A DNA stretch of 64,000 nt, from positions 1,639,001 to 1,703,000 of the forward strand of contig NZ_CP053746.1 of NCBI RefSeq assembly GCF_013201545.1, in the 5' to 3' direction. Both the position numbers and the translations under genes were made by a program. Shown here piece after piece: positions 19,376 through 27,262 of the stretch. The notes under the pieces are model-generated. The model was not told the origin of the DNA, did not search any database, and was given only the letters and a program-made list of their open reading frames with translations. Numbering within the stretch: the first letter of the stretch is position 1; each line of letters starts with the position of its first letter. Source of the DNA: Pseudomonas graminis (GTDB taxonomy: Bacteria > Pseudomonadota > Gammaproteobacteria > Pseudomonadales > Pseudomonadaceae).

Positions 19376-19642
19376 ATGCTCGATGTTCTCAAGCAATCCA
19401 TCAACGATCTGCATAAGGTCGACCGGCCCAGACTGGAAGATGAGTGCGACGCGCTACTTATTCGGATCGAGCAGGCACGAACAGAAGGGACTGTGACTGG
19501 CGAACAGGCTACACAGCTGTTCTATGATGTCCGGAACGAACGTTCACGGTGCTTCCGCAGTGGAAGCCAGCGGCGCATGGACAATCCCGGAGCTGGCCTC
19601 TCATCGCGGGACTCGATAGGCATGAGCCCCATGATTAATTGA
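19376..19642 (+). CDS. Small hypothetical protein
   Basis: 89 residues from the ATG at 19376, which has an AGGTG-like ribosome binding site about 8 bp upstream. The first ~55 residues are helical and charged (LDVLKQSINDLHK, LLIRIEQARTEG); the C-terminal third looks disordered. I do not recognise it. Coding status is only moderately supported. Confidence 0.4.
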   Translation: MLDVLKQSINDLHKVDRPRLEDECDALLIRIEQARTEGTVTGEQATQLFYDVRNERSRCFRSGSQRRMDNPGAGLSSRDSIGMSPMIN

Positions 19643-19673
19643 AAGATGTTTTCAAAGTCTTGTCCGAACTGAA

Positions 19674-20606
19674 TCAAGCCACCTGGCCCGCGCTTTCAAT
19701 CTCCCGCGCATGCCCCTTCGCGGTCTTGCCCGCCTGCCGCACGGCCCATTTCATGAACTCCGCTATCGCCCATTCTTCACGCCGCTCTTTGGCGCAATAG
19801 ACGAAATAGTCGAACTTGAGCTCTGCCGTGGCATTGGTGACCTGCACCAGCCGTTTGCTTTGCAGAGCCTCGGAAGCGAAGACGCTGTTGACCAGTGCGA
19901 TGCCTTGACCCGCACAAGCCGCACTTATCAACAGGGATTCGTCGCCATAGCTGGAACCCTGAATCATCTTGCGATTGCTCATGCCGAATGCGTTCATCCA
20001 GACCTTCCAGTAATTGCGCTCGGTGTCCTGCAGGAGCGGGAACGTCAGGCAATCCTGCGGGCTCTCGATATTGCGCTGGGTGCTGAGCAGGTGCGGGCTG
20101 CACACGGGGATCAGGTAGGACGACCACAGGTGCGTCGCGTGGTTGTCGCAACAGGCCGCCGTCTCACGCTGTATGCAGATATCCACATGGCCGTGCTTGA
20201 GCTCCGAAAGACCGTTACAGATCTGAATCGATATCTCGACGTTGGGGCAGCGCTCTTTGAAGCTGCTCAGTGCCGGGATCAGCCAGGAGCTGGCAATGGT
20301 AGAGGTCGTGCTGATCACCAGGCGCGTCTGACGTGGCGCCTTGAGTGCGGCACGCGACCAGGCTTTTTCGATGACGTCAAAGGTGCCGGCGAGTTCGTCG
20401 AACAGGCTGCGTCCGGATGGGGTGAGCTGGATGCCCTTGGCGTCTCTCTCGAACAGGCGCCTGCCGATCTGGTCCTCCAACCCTTTGATCTGCTGGCTGA
20501 TGGCGGCCGGCGACACACACAGCTGATCCGCTGCACGTTTCATGCTGCCGGCCTTGCACACCTCAACGAACGTGCGGAGGGCTATCAACGGGATCGCTCT
20601 GCTCAT
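19674..20606 (-). CDS. LysR-family transcriptional regulator (GcvA-like)
   Basis: 310 residues from the ATG at 20606; an upstream in-frame start at 20645 is possible. The N-terminal winged helix-turn-helix (AADQLCVSPAAISQQIKGLE) is of the GcvA/AmpR type, and the C-terminal effector-binding domain runs from about residue 90. It faces away from the biosynthetic operon but lies on the same side as the exporter gene, which is read in the same direction just upstream. A pathway-specific role is inferred from position. The ligand is unknown. Confidence 0.88.
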   Translation of the reverse strand: MSRAIPLIALRTFVEVCKAGSMKRAADQLCVSPAAISQQIKGLEDQIGRRLFERDAKGIQLTPSGRSLFDELAGTFDVIEKAWSRAALKAPRQTRLVISTTSTIASSWLIPALSSFKERCPNVEISIQICNGLSELKHGHVDICIQRETAACCDNHATHLWSSYLIPVCSPHLLSTQRNIESPQDCLTFPLLQDTERNYWKVWMNAFGMSNRKMIQGSSYGDESLLISAACAGQGIALVNSVFASEALQSKRLVQVTNATAELKFDYFVYCAKERREEWAIAEFMKWAVRQAGKTAKGHAREIESAGQVA

Positions 20607-20774
20607 CCTGCATACCTCGCCGTGAGTGTGCTGCAAGTGAGCCAAGTGACGGAAAAGCGTCTTTGAGTTGCCATCGGATGAATCCCCAAAGCGTTCTTAT
20701 CACCCGACGCTGGATATTTCAGGCACAGCCGGGCCCGGCCGGGTGTTTACCCGGCGCCCTGGATAACGTTGCTG

Positions 20775-21698
20775 TCAGGTTGTGGCGGCGCGGTCTTGAG
20801 GAACAGGTGCCGGCTTCGGCTTGCTTTGGCTCAACACGAACCATACGGCCAGGCAGATGAGGCCGCCGCCGTAAAGGTGTCCGGCAGAGAACTTTTCACC
20901 CAGGAACATCACCCCCCACAGGACGCCGAAGGGCGGAATCAGGAAGGTGACGGTTAGCGAGCGGACCGGCCCGATGTCGGCGATCAGGCGGAAGTACAGA
21001 ATGTAAGCGCACGCCGTGCACAAGAAACCAACGGCTGCCAGTGATAGCCACACGGTTGAGTCGCCCCAGGTGGCTGGCGGGTTGACGGTCGCGGAGACGG
21101 CGAAGAAGGGCAGCAGAAACAGCGTCGCGCCAATCTGGCTACCGAATGCCACGAGCTTGGCATCCAGTCCTCCCCGATCGCCGATCCACTGACGGGTCAG
21201 GAAGCCTGCGGCGCCGTAGCAACTGGTCGCGACCAGGCAAGCGAGTGCGCCCATCACCACCGACGTGGTGAACGTCACCGGGCCTGTGGTGGTGAGTAAG
21301 GTTATGCCCAGCAAACCAAGAAATACGCCTATGGCTTTCTTGGGCGTCAGTGAGTCACTGAAAAACACAGAACCTATCAATACGCCCATCAATGGAGTGG
21401 TCGCATTCAAGATTGCGGAATAACCTGCGGGTAATAACAGGGCCGCCATGCTGTACATCAAAAACGGAATGCCGGAGTTGATGATGCCCAGGATTAAGGT
21501 GGATTTGAACTTGCCGTTGAACTCATGCCGGGTTCTTAAAATGGCCAGAATCACCATCAAGCCAATAGCGCCGAGCAACACGCGAAAGAAAGCGGTCGGC
21601 AACGCGCCCAATACCGGGGCAGCAACGCGCATGAACAGAAAACTGGCTCCCCAGATGGCGGCCAGAACAATCAGTCGAACGTAGTCGGAGACTTTCAT
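20775..21698 (-). CDS. EamA/DMT-family transporter, probable metabolite exporter
   Basis: 307 residues from the ATG at 21698, preceded by a GGAAG ribosome binding site; the longer ORF upstream has no membrane character. About ten hydrophobic segments form two EamA repeats (AAIWGASFLFMR at the start of the first). Members export amino acids and related small molecules across the inner membrane. It sits between two LysR genes and diverges from the second, which leads into the predicted hydrazine/diaminopropionate pathway, so export of the product or self-protection is a reasonable inference. Confidence 0.85.
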   Translation of the reverse strand: MKVSDYVRLIVLAAIWGASFLFMRVAAPVLGALPTAFFRVLLGAIGLMVILAILRTRHEFNGKFKSTLILGIINSGIPFLMYSMAALLLPAGYSAILNATTPLMGVLIGSVFFSDSLTPKKAIGVFLGLLGITLLTTTGPVTFTTSVVMGALACLVATSCYGAAGFLTRQWIGDRGGLDAKLVAFGSQIGATLFLLPFFAVSATVNPPATWGDSTVWLSLAAVGFLCTACAYILYFRLIADIGPVRSLTVTFLIPPFGVLWGVMFLGEKFSAGHLYGGGLICLAVWFVLSQSKPKPAPVPQDRAATT

Positions 21699-21814
21699 TG
21701 CGCTTCCTTTCTTGATCCGTATCGCTGATCCGCTGACCGAAAAGTTGTTGATTGACGCTCCTCGAGTCGGGGTGTGATGATTTGAGCAGTGTCTAGGGCG
21801 GTGCTCAAGCGAGC

Positions 21815-21843
21815 TTTTCTTAAGCACATTAGATTTTCTTAAC
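21815..21843 (+). promoter_or_regulatory. Direct repeats upstream of the second LysR gene
   Basis: TTTTCTTAAG (21815-21824) and TTTTCTTAAC (21834-21843) are near-identical and spaced 19 bp, about two helical turns, in the divergent eamA/LysR promoter region. They could be an operator for the LysR protein. The core CTTAA reappears in inverted form before the cupin operon (23018-23034). Confidence 0.4.
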
Positions 21844-21854
21844 CGAGGTCAGGC

Positions 21855-22763
21855 ATGAAATTCCCGCCCCTGCACGCGCTGTTGTGTTTTGAAGCGACGG
21901 GGCGCCACGCCAGCATGAAAGGCGCGGCCGGTGAGCTGTTCGTGACCCCTGCGGCCATTAGCCAACAGATCGCCAAGCTCGAAAAAGCCGTTGGCGTCAC
22001 GCTGTTCATCCGCAACACCAAGCGCCTGGAGCTGACTGCCGAGGGCAAGATCTACCTGCGGGCCATTCGTCCCGCGCTCGGGCAGATATCCGACGCGACT
22101 CAGCGTCTGATGAGCGACAACGGCCCCAATACAATCACTGTCAGCTGCACCAGCGGCTTTGCGATGCAATGGCTGCTGCCCCGCCTGCCTGATTTCCAGG
22201 CCATCTGCCCCGGCATCGAGGTGCTGATCAGCACCACTAACAGGCTGGTTGATTTGCTCGGCGACGGTGTCGACTTCGCCGTGCGCCACGGCCTTGGGCG
22301 TTACCCCGGTCTGGAAGTGGAGATGCTGATCAACGACCGACTGCAGCCTGTCTGCAGCCCCTCGCTGCTGCCGGATTCCCGGTATCTGTCCTCGCCCATT
22401 GACCTGAAAAGCTACAACCTCCTGCATGACGAACACCGTGAAGACTGGGCATTATGGCTCCGTGCAGTGGGTATCGAAGATGGCGAGGCCGCTGTTCACA
22501 AAGGTTCGGTGTTCGTAGATTCCAACGGGGTCATCGAGGCCGCCCTGGCGGGGATGGGCATTGCGCTGGTGCGTCGTTCGCTGATTCGGGAAGAGCTGGC
22601 GTCCGGCCGATTGGTCGTACCGTTTCGCGCGACGATCGACACGCCGATTGCCTACTACCTGGTTTATGACGAGACGGCCATTCTCCCCAAATCCAGCAAA
22701 CTGTTTCGCGACTGGCTAGTGTCTCAGGCCGTCGCCAGTCAGCGTGAATTCACCACGCGATAG
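21855..22763 (+). CDS. LysR-family transcriptional regulator (GcvA-like)
   Basis: 302 residues. The DNA-binding domain has AAGELFVTPAAISQQIAKLEKAVG near its start, and a full effector-binding domain follows (about 90-295). A GAGG ribosome binding site precedes the ATG. It diverges from the exporter gene and lies about 400 bp before the biosynthetic operon on the same strand. It is the best candidate for the local activator of the pathway and the exporter; its ligand is unknown. Confidence 0.9.
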   Translation: MKFPPLHALLCFEATGRHASMKGAAGELFVTPAAISQQIAKLEKAVGVTLFIRNTKRLELTAEGKIYLRAIRPALGQISDATQRLMSDNGPNTITVSCTSGFAMQWLLPRLPDFQAICPGIEVLISTTNRLVDLLGDGVDFAVRHGLGRYPGLEVEMLINDRLQPVCSPSLLPDSRYLSSPIDLKSYNLLHDEHREDWALWLRAVGIEDGEAAVHKGSVFVDSNGVIEAALAGMGIALVRRSLIREELASGRLVVPFRATIDTPIAYYLVYDETAILPKSSKLFRDWLVSQAVASQREFTTR

Positions 22764-22806
22764 TTCGGACTTACGCACCCCAGTCTGCGTTGTGGCCACT
22801 GACGTT

Positions 22807-22863
22807 TTCCCGGCTAAAGCCGGTCCTACAGTAATTATGTGTAGGACTGGCTTTAGCCGGGAA
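22807..22863. repeat. REPIN-type inverted repeat
   Basis: Two 24-bp arms (22807-22830 and 22840-22863) of the CCCGGCTAAAGCCGGTCC type, in opposite orientation with one mismatch and a 9-bp spacer. Another single copy of the same unit is at 39816-39838. This is a Pseudomonas REP family. Located after a LysR gene, it may also end transcription. Confidence 0.85.
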
Positions 22864-23017
22864 GCGGGCAGTGCGTACACCCTCAATTTCTGCGGTGTCA
22901 TAAAGTGTTGGTTAGTTATCAACGCAGTTAAGTCCTGCTTCAGTGTCCACGGGTGATACACCCACGCTGTTAAATCCAGTCAACTTACTGATTATTCAAA
23001 CAATTAAGCCAACGCCT

Positions 23018-23034
23018 GTTAAGTCAAACTTAAC
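23018..23034. promoter_or_regulatory. Palindromic candidate operator before the cupin/MetRS-like operon
   Basis: GTTAAGTCAAACTTAAC is a 7-3-7 perfect inverted repeat. Further GTTAA-type half-sites occur nearby at about 22927 (GTTAAGTC), 22969 (GTTAAATC), 23003 and 23090. The cluster sits 130-240 bp upstream of the first structural gene, the usual place for LysR-type or similar operators. The binding protein is not known. Confidence 0.5.
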
Positions 23035-23167
23035 CGCTGCTTACGGATTTCTAGTTTGCCCACTGGGGCACTTTTCTTCAGTTTATCCCTTAACTGGCAC
23101 GCGCCCGTCAGCTCAGTCTGGCGCCGATAGAACAGCGAGCAGGATGCTCTGGCTGAAGGAAAACCTC

Positions 23168-23611
23168 ATGACTGATTTCGATATTTTTCGCCCTATGGCG
23201 TGGGACAAACTGGTTCATGAATATGATCTGGATGGCGCAAGGTTACTGCCGTGGAACGGCTATCCGACGCCCATCGGCGGTGGCTGGTGCGTCGTGCGAC
23301 CCCACACCAAATCCTTGTCGCACACCCAGATAGACCAGGAATTCTTTATCGGCATCAAGGGTACCGCTCAGTTGATCGTGGGAGATCAGACCTACCCGTT
23401 CACCATGGGTGACATCGCCGCCATTCCCAAACACACCGATCACTATGTATTCAACGACACTGACGGAGACTTCCACTTCTACGTCGTGTGGTGGGACCGA
23501 GATTCCGCCAACCGCTTTCTCGATGAAGATGCCCGGCAGGCACTGGCCTCCAATGAGTTCGCCCTGCACAAGGCGACGGTTCATGACGTGTCCGATCAGA
23601 GGGCGTCGTGA
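23168..23611 (+). CDS. Small cupin, probable N-N bond-forming partner
   Basis: 147 residues from the ATG at 23168, which follows an AAGGA ribosome binding site; longer in-frame extensions are leader sequence. A single cupin barrel is visible with likely metal ligands H52, Q54, E58 (motif 1) and H89/H92 (PKHTDHY, motif 2). Its stop overlaps the start of the MetRS-like gene (TGATG). In hydrazine-forming enzymes such as Spb40 and Tri28 a cupin is fused to a MetRS-like domain and converts an N-hydroxy-amino-acid ester into an N-N linked product. Here the two appear as separate, translationally coupled proteins. Function is inferred from this pairing. Confidence 0.82.
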   Translation: MTDFDIFRPMAWDKLVHEYDLDGARLLPWNGYPTPIGGGWCVVRPHTKSLSHTQIDQEFFIGIKGTAQLIVGDQTYPFTMGDIAAIPKHTDHYVFNDTDGDFHFYVVWWDRDSANRFLDEDARQALASNEFALHKATVHDVSDQRAS

Positions 23612-25119
23612 TGGGCAAGTTACTCGTGACGATCACGCCGCCCACGCCAAATGGTGATTTGCATATCGGTCATATGGCGGGGCCGTTTCTCGCGGCAGAT
23701 ATCTTCACCCGCGCCCAACGTCAACGCGGTCACGATTGCACCCTCGTCTCATACTCCGATGACTATCAGTCCTACATGTTGCGGCGAGGAATCGAGCTGG
23801 ACCGGGCGCCTCAAACACTTGCGCTGGAGAACACCGACAAGATCAACGACACGCTGAAGAAGATGGGTATTGAAGTCGACTTCTGGATGCGCCCGTACGG
23901 CAACAGCTACTTCAAGAACGCCGTCGAGGAGATGTACGAGTACGCGGTAAAGGCGGGGGCCATTTACAAAAAAGTCAGCCAGGAACCGTATTGCGAAGAC
24001 TGTGATAAGTGGGGCTACGAAGCCTTTGGGCGGGGCAACTGCGACCACTGTGGCTCGGACTCGGATGCCAGCCAGTGCGAAGAGTGCGCGCACACGCCCA
24101 ATGCCTCGAAGATGAGTAACTTCCGCTGCAAGTTATGTGCGACGCCCATGATCTGGCGTCCCATTGAGCGTGAATTTCTGGCGCTGTCGAATTTCCGCAA
24201 CCACCTCAAAAGCACGTTCGAACATGCGCCACTACGGCCATTCATTCGCCGTTTCCTGGAGGAGGAATTCGAAATCGGTCCGGCGGACTGGGGCATTACC
24301 CGGCCTTACGATGGCGGGCTGGATCTCAAGCCCGATGGCAGCCGGCGCATACACACCTGGGTCATGGGCCTGTCCGGTTACCTGGCGGCCTTTCGCGAAT
24401 ACCTCAACGAACACAAGCTTGCGCCGTGGGAGTACGACGAATACTGCCGCTCCGGCAAAGGCCGCCTGGTGCACTTTCTGGGCTATGACTGTGCCTTCAG
24501 CCACATGATGGTTTACCCCTCGCTGCTGCAGACCATGCACGGCTATCGCATGCGCCAGACCTTCTACACCAACCAGTTCCTGACCTTGAACTGCAAGAAC
24601 CTTTCCACCAGCCGCAACTATGCGATCTGGGCGCGGGACCTGGTGGCCGACGCCTGCACTGACAGCGCGCGCTTCTATCTGGCGTTGATCGCGCCGGAGC
24701 AGGATACCGATGACTTCGATGTCGAGAAGTTCTCCGCCTGGCGTGAACACACCTTCAATGAGGTCCTGGCCAAACTGGCCACCCAGGCTGAGCGCGAACG
24801 GGTGGACGGCGACAGCCTGAAAGTCAGTGCGGCAGACGCTGCGGCCCTCAAGATTCTGGTCGCGCGCTGGTTCGAAGCCACGTCGGTGGATCACTTCAGC
24901 ATGAAGGGGCTCGCCGTGCTGCTGTCGGACATCATCAACGCCGCCCGTGATCGTCAGACCCTCGGCAAGCGGATTCTGCCGTACATGGCGCTGATCGGTG
25001 CCATCGGCGCGCCGGTGTTCCCGGATCTGGCGAAACAGATCCTGCGCTATTGCCGCTTTACTGAAAAAGAAGTCCTGCAGCAGCTGGTGTATGTCAGCGC
25101 GGTCGAGTACGAAATCTGA
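23611..25119 (+). CDS. Methionyl-tRNA-synthetase-like enzyme, probable amino-acid ligase in hydrazine formation
   Basis: 503 residues resembling class I MetRS but not a housekeeping enzyme. The HIGH signature is intact (H18-I-G-H21). Cys pairs of a zinc knuckle lie around residues 129-190 (CEDC, CDHC, CEEC, CKLC). The KMSKS loop is replaced by KNLSTS (329-334). It is shorter than MetRS and is co-translated with a cupin. In the s56-p1 and triacsin pathways such proteins activate glycine and load it on the hydroxylamine of an N-hydroxylated amino acid, after which the cupin rearranges the ester to an N-N bond. Glycine as substrate here is an inference. Confidence 0.82.
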   Translation: MGKLLVTITPPTPNGDLHIGHMAGPFLAADIFTRAQRQRGHDCTLVSYSDDYQSYMLRRGIELDRAPQTLALENTDKINDTLKKMGIEVDFWMRPYGNSYFKNAVEEMYEYAVKAGAIYKKVSQEPYCEDCDKWGYEAFGRGNCDHCGSDSDASQCEECAHTPNASKMSNFRCKLCATPMIWRPIEREFLALSNFRNHLKSTFEHAPLRPFIRRFLEEEFEIGPADWGITRPYDGGLDLKPDGSRRIHTWVMGLSGYLAAFREYLNEHKLAPWEYDEYCRSGKGRLVHFLGYDCAFSHMMVYPSLLQTMHGYRMRQTFYTNQFLTLNCKNLSTSRNYAIWARDLVADACTDSARFYLALIAPEQDTDDFDVEKFSAWREHTFNEVLAKLATQAERERVDGDSLKVSAADAAALKILVARWFEATSVDHFSMKGLAVLLSDIINAARDRQTLGKRILPYMALIGAIGAPVFPDLAKQILRYCRFTEKEVLQQLVYVSAVEYEI

Positions 25120-25139
25120 CCGAGAGGCGCGCGACGACG

Positions 25140-26264
25140 ATGAAAACTTCATTTGATGTGATCGTGATCGGGGCCGGCATCATGGGCGCTTCGATCGCAG
25201 CGGCGCTGGTTGAAAGCGGCCTCGATGTGGCGCTGATGGAGAAAGGCATCGCTGGCGCCCAGGGCGCAACGCGGGACACGGGCGGCATCGTTCGCGGTCT
25301 GGAGCTGGACGCCGCGCTGCGTCCGTTGACCCGGCGCGGATCACTTTACGGCAATCCAGGCATCGTCCACGCCCTCTACGAAAGCGCACTTAACCGCAGT
25401 GGCGTCGCTTACATCGCCAGCGCCGAAGTGTGCGGGCAATACCTGGAGGCGGTGGACAGCGAAGGCTGTGAGGGCATTGAACTGCACGCATCCGTCGATG
25501 CATTGGATAACGGCCGTTTCTCGCCATTCTGTGCCGGGGAATGCCTCCTTATCGAACGTAAGGGCGGCACGGTGGATGCCCGTGTCACGGTTTCGAACCT
25601 GTGCCGCTACGTCAGTGAAAAAGCGACGTACCTCGATCACCTTGCCGTGGATCGCTGCGTCGAACTGGACGGCCATGTTCAGGTTCATGCCGGCAAGCTG
25701 TGCCTGGAAGCGACGTGGGTGGTCGATGCCTGTGGCGCCAGCGGCCCTTTGCCCCGGCCGAGCAACGCCGTGCACGCGCGGACGATCCCCTTCACGCGCT
25801 TCGGCTGCGACCAGGCCCCGAGCATGCCGATCGTTGCTCACCATCTGAATACCTACCTGCTGCCGCTTGGACGCAATCTCGTGCAAGTGGGCGGCCAGCG
25901 ACGCCAGCGCGCAGAACATGCGGATCAGCTGAACCTGGCGCCGCTGGATAACGAGCAAGACGTTATGGACCGCGTCTCTCGTCTCGGCTACGACCGGCAC
26001 CACAGTTTGCCGGTGGTCACACAGGTCGGCTGGGACGCGTACACCGAAGACGGTCGCCCGCTGATCGGCCGTTCCAGCGCCAAGAGCCACGTCTTTATAG
26101 CCACCGGATTTTGCGGGATCGGCTTCAAAATGGCACCCAATGTTGCAGAGCTGCTGGCATTCGAGCTGGGCGGATTGATGTCCGGCGTGTCGATGGATGC
26201 GGCTTATAGATCGGTCATGGAAGCGTTCCGCCCTTCGCGATTCGCAGAGGTGGTGTTGTCATGA
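25140..26264 (+). CDS. FAD-dependent amino-acid oxidase (DAO family)
   Basis: 374 residues with an N-terminal Rossmann motif GAGIMG (11-16) and the DAO-family C-terminal FAD contact around DGRPLIGRSS and ATGFCGIGFKMAP. It starts 20 bp after the MetRS-like gene. In the hydrazinoacetate pathways (for example Tri27) a homologous oxidase cleaves the N-N linked amino acid to release hydrazinoacetic acid. The same step here is an inference from family and neighbours. It could instead oxidise another secondary amine, as glycine or sarcosine oxidases do. Confidence 0.83.
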   Translation: MKTSFDVIVIGAGIMGASIAAALVESGLDVALMEKGIAGAQGATRDTGGIVRGLELDAALRPLTRRGSLYGNPGIVHALYESALNRSGVAYIASAEVCGQYLEAVDSEGCEGIELHASVDALDNGRFSPFCAGECLLIERKGGTVDARVTVSNLCRYVSEKATYLDHLAVDRCVELDGHVQVHAGKLCLEATWVVDACGASGPLPRPSNAVHARTIPFTRFGCDQAPSMPIVAHHLNTYLLPLGRNLVQVGGQRRQRAEHADQLNLAPLDNEQDVMDRVSRLGYDRHHSLPVVTQVGWDAYTEDGRPLIGRSSAKSHVFIATGFCGIGFKMAPNVAELLAFELGGLMSGVSMDAAYRSVMEAFRPSRFAEVVLS

Positions 26265-27208
26265 TGCGCCTGGGTATCTGCGCGGCACTCGACGTCGGCA
26301 CCACACTGCACGCGCGCGGTTTCTTGCGCAGCGTGTACCTGTCCAGTCACCTGTTCCCCCATGTACGCCGCGCGCGCCATTTCTATTTTGATGACGGCGC
26401 CAGCGCTGAAGGCGGCCGTGCGGCTGCAAGGCATTTCATCGACGCGAAGGTGGATGCTGTGATTGGTCATTTTGCTTCGGACTCTGCCGCAGCAGTTGTT
26501 GAAAGTTATGCACAGGCCGGAATTCCGTTGATCCTGCCCGCGTCCACCTGCGCAGCCTTGACCGACGCCGGGAAAACCACGTTCCGCATTTGTGCGTCTG
26601 ACCGAATGTTGGCCACACGCCTTATCGAATTTGCCAAAGCTGAAGGCCTGCACAGGCTCGCTTTGTTCACTGACCCGAGCCTGCATGGGCGTCAGCAAAT
26701 GCATGAACTGCGTGAGGCAGCGCAGTTATCCACAGTCGAAGTGGTCGACGATGTGAATAACGCCGATGCCGTGGTGTTTTGCGGTCGCTTGAAAGCCAGT
26801 CGGCAGTTCCTTGTGGATAAGCGCGCTAATGGCTGCGAATTGCCCCTTTTCTTTACCGACGATGCCGCTTCGCCTGCGCTGGTGGAAGGATTGAAACGAA
26901 CCGGCACGGTGTTCGTCATCAGCTTCCCCATGGCGGGAGATCTGGCAGAGGCGCAGTCATTCGATGCGACTTATCAACAGATCTACGCCGAACAGGCGCC
27001 GGTTTACGCCGTCGAGACGCTTGCAGCGTTTGCCTTGGTGGACCGAGCCGCCGCTGATCAGCGCGAACTGCTGGACGCGCTACGTTTTGATCACTTTGCC
27101 ACCCCTGCCGGCCCTGTCAGCTTCCGCGACGGGGAGAACAATCACGCGCGGGTTTCGCTGTGGGTTTACACCGACGAGCACGCCCATGAACGACGTCTGC
27201 TGTGTTGA
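26261..27208 (+). CDS. Type-I periplasmic-binding-fold protein without signal peptide
   Basis: 315 residues overlapping the oxidase gene by 4 bp. The sequence follows the Leu/Ile/Val-binding protein fold (DAVIGHFASDSAAAV, GIPLILPASTCAALTDAG, FRICASDRMLATRLIEFAKAEG), but the N-terminus starts directly in the first beta strand and has no signal peptide or lipobox. It should therefore be cytoplasmic. Cytoplasmic members such as AmiC act as ligand sensors, so it may sense a pathway intermediate or act as a binding partner. No transporter permease is nearby. Function unknown. Confidence 0.7.
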   Translation: MMRLGICAALDVGTTLHARGFLRSVYLSSHLFPHVRRARHFYFDDGASAEGGRAAARHFIDAKVDAVIGHFASDSAAAVVESYAQAGIPLILPASTCAALTDAGKTTFRICASDRMLATRLIEFAKAEGLHRLALFTDPSLHGRQQMHELREAAQLSTVEVVDDVNNADAVVFCGRLKASRQFLVDKRANGCELPLFFTDDAASPALVEGLKRTGTVFVISFPMAGDLAEAQSFDATYQQIYAEQAPVYAVETLAAFALVDRAAADQRELLDALRFDHFATPAGPVSFRDGENNHARVSLWVYTDEHAHERRLLC

Positions 27209-27262
27209 AGCGGCCTGCCCAAACGCTTGCCACGTCTTTTGAAACTTTCAGGAAGAATGACC

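Noticed and set aside
23611..25119. Housekeeping methionyl-tRNA synthetase
   Set aside because: Shorter than MetRS, altered KMSKS loop, and co-translated with a cupin in a biosynthetic operon.
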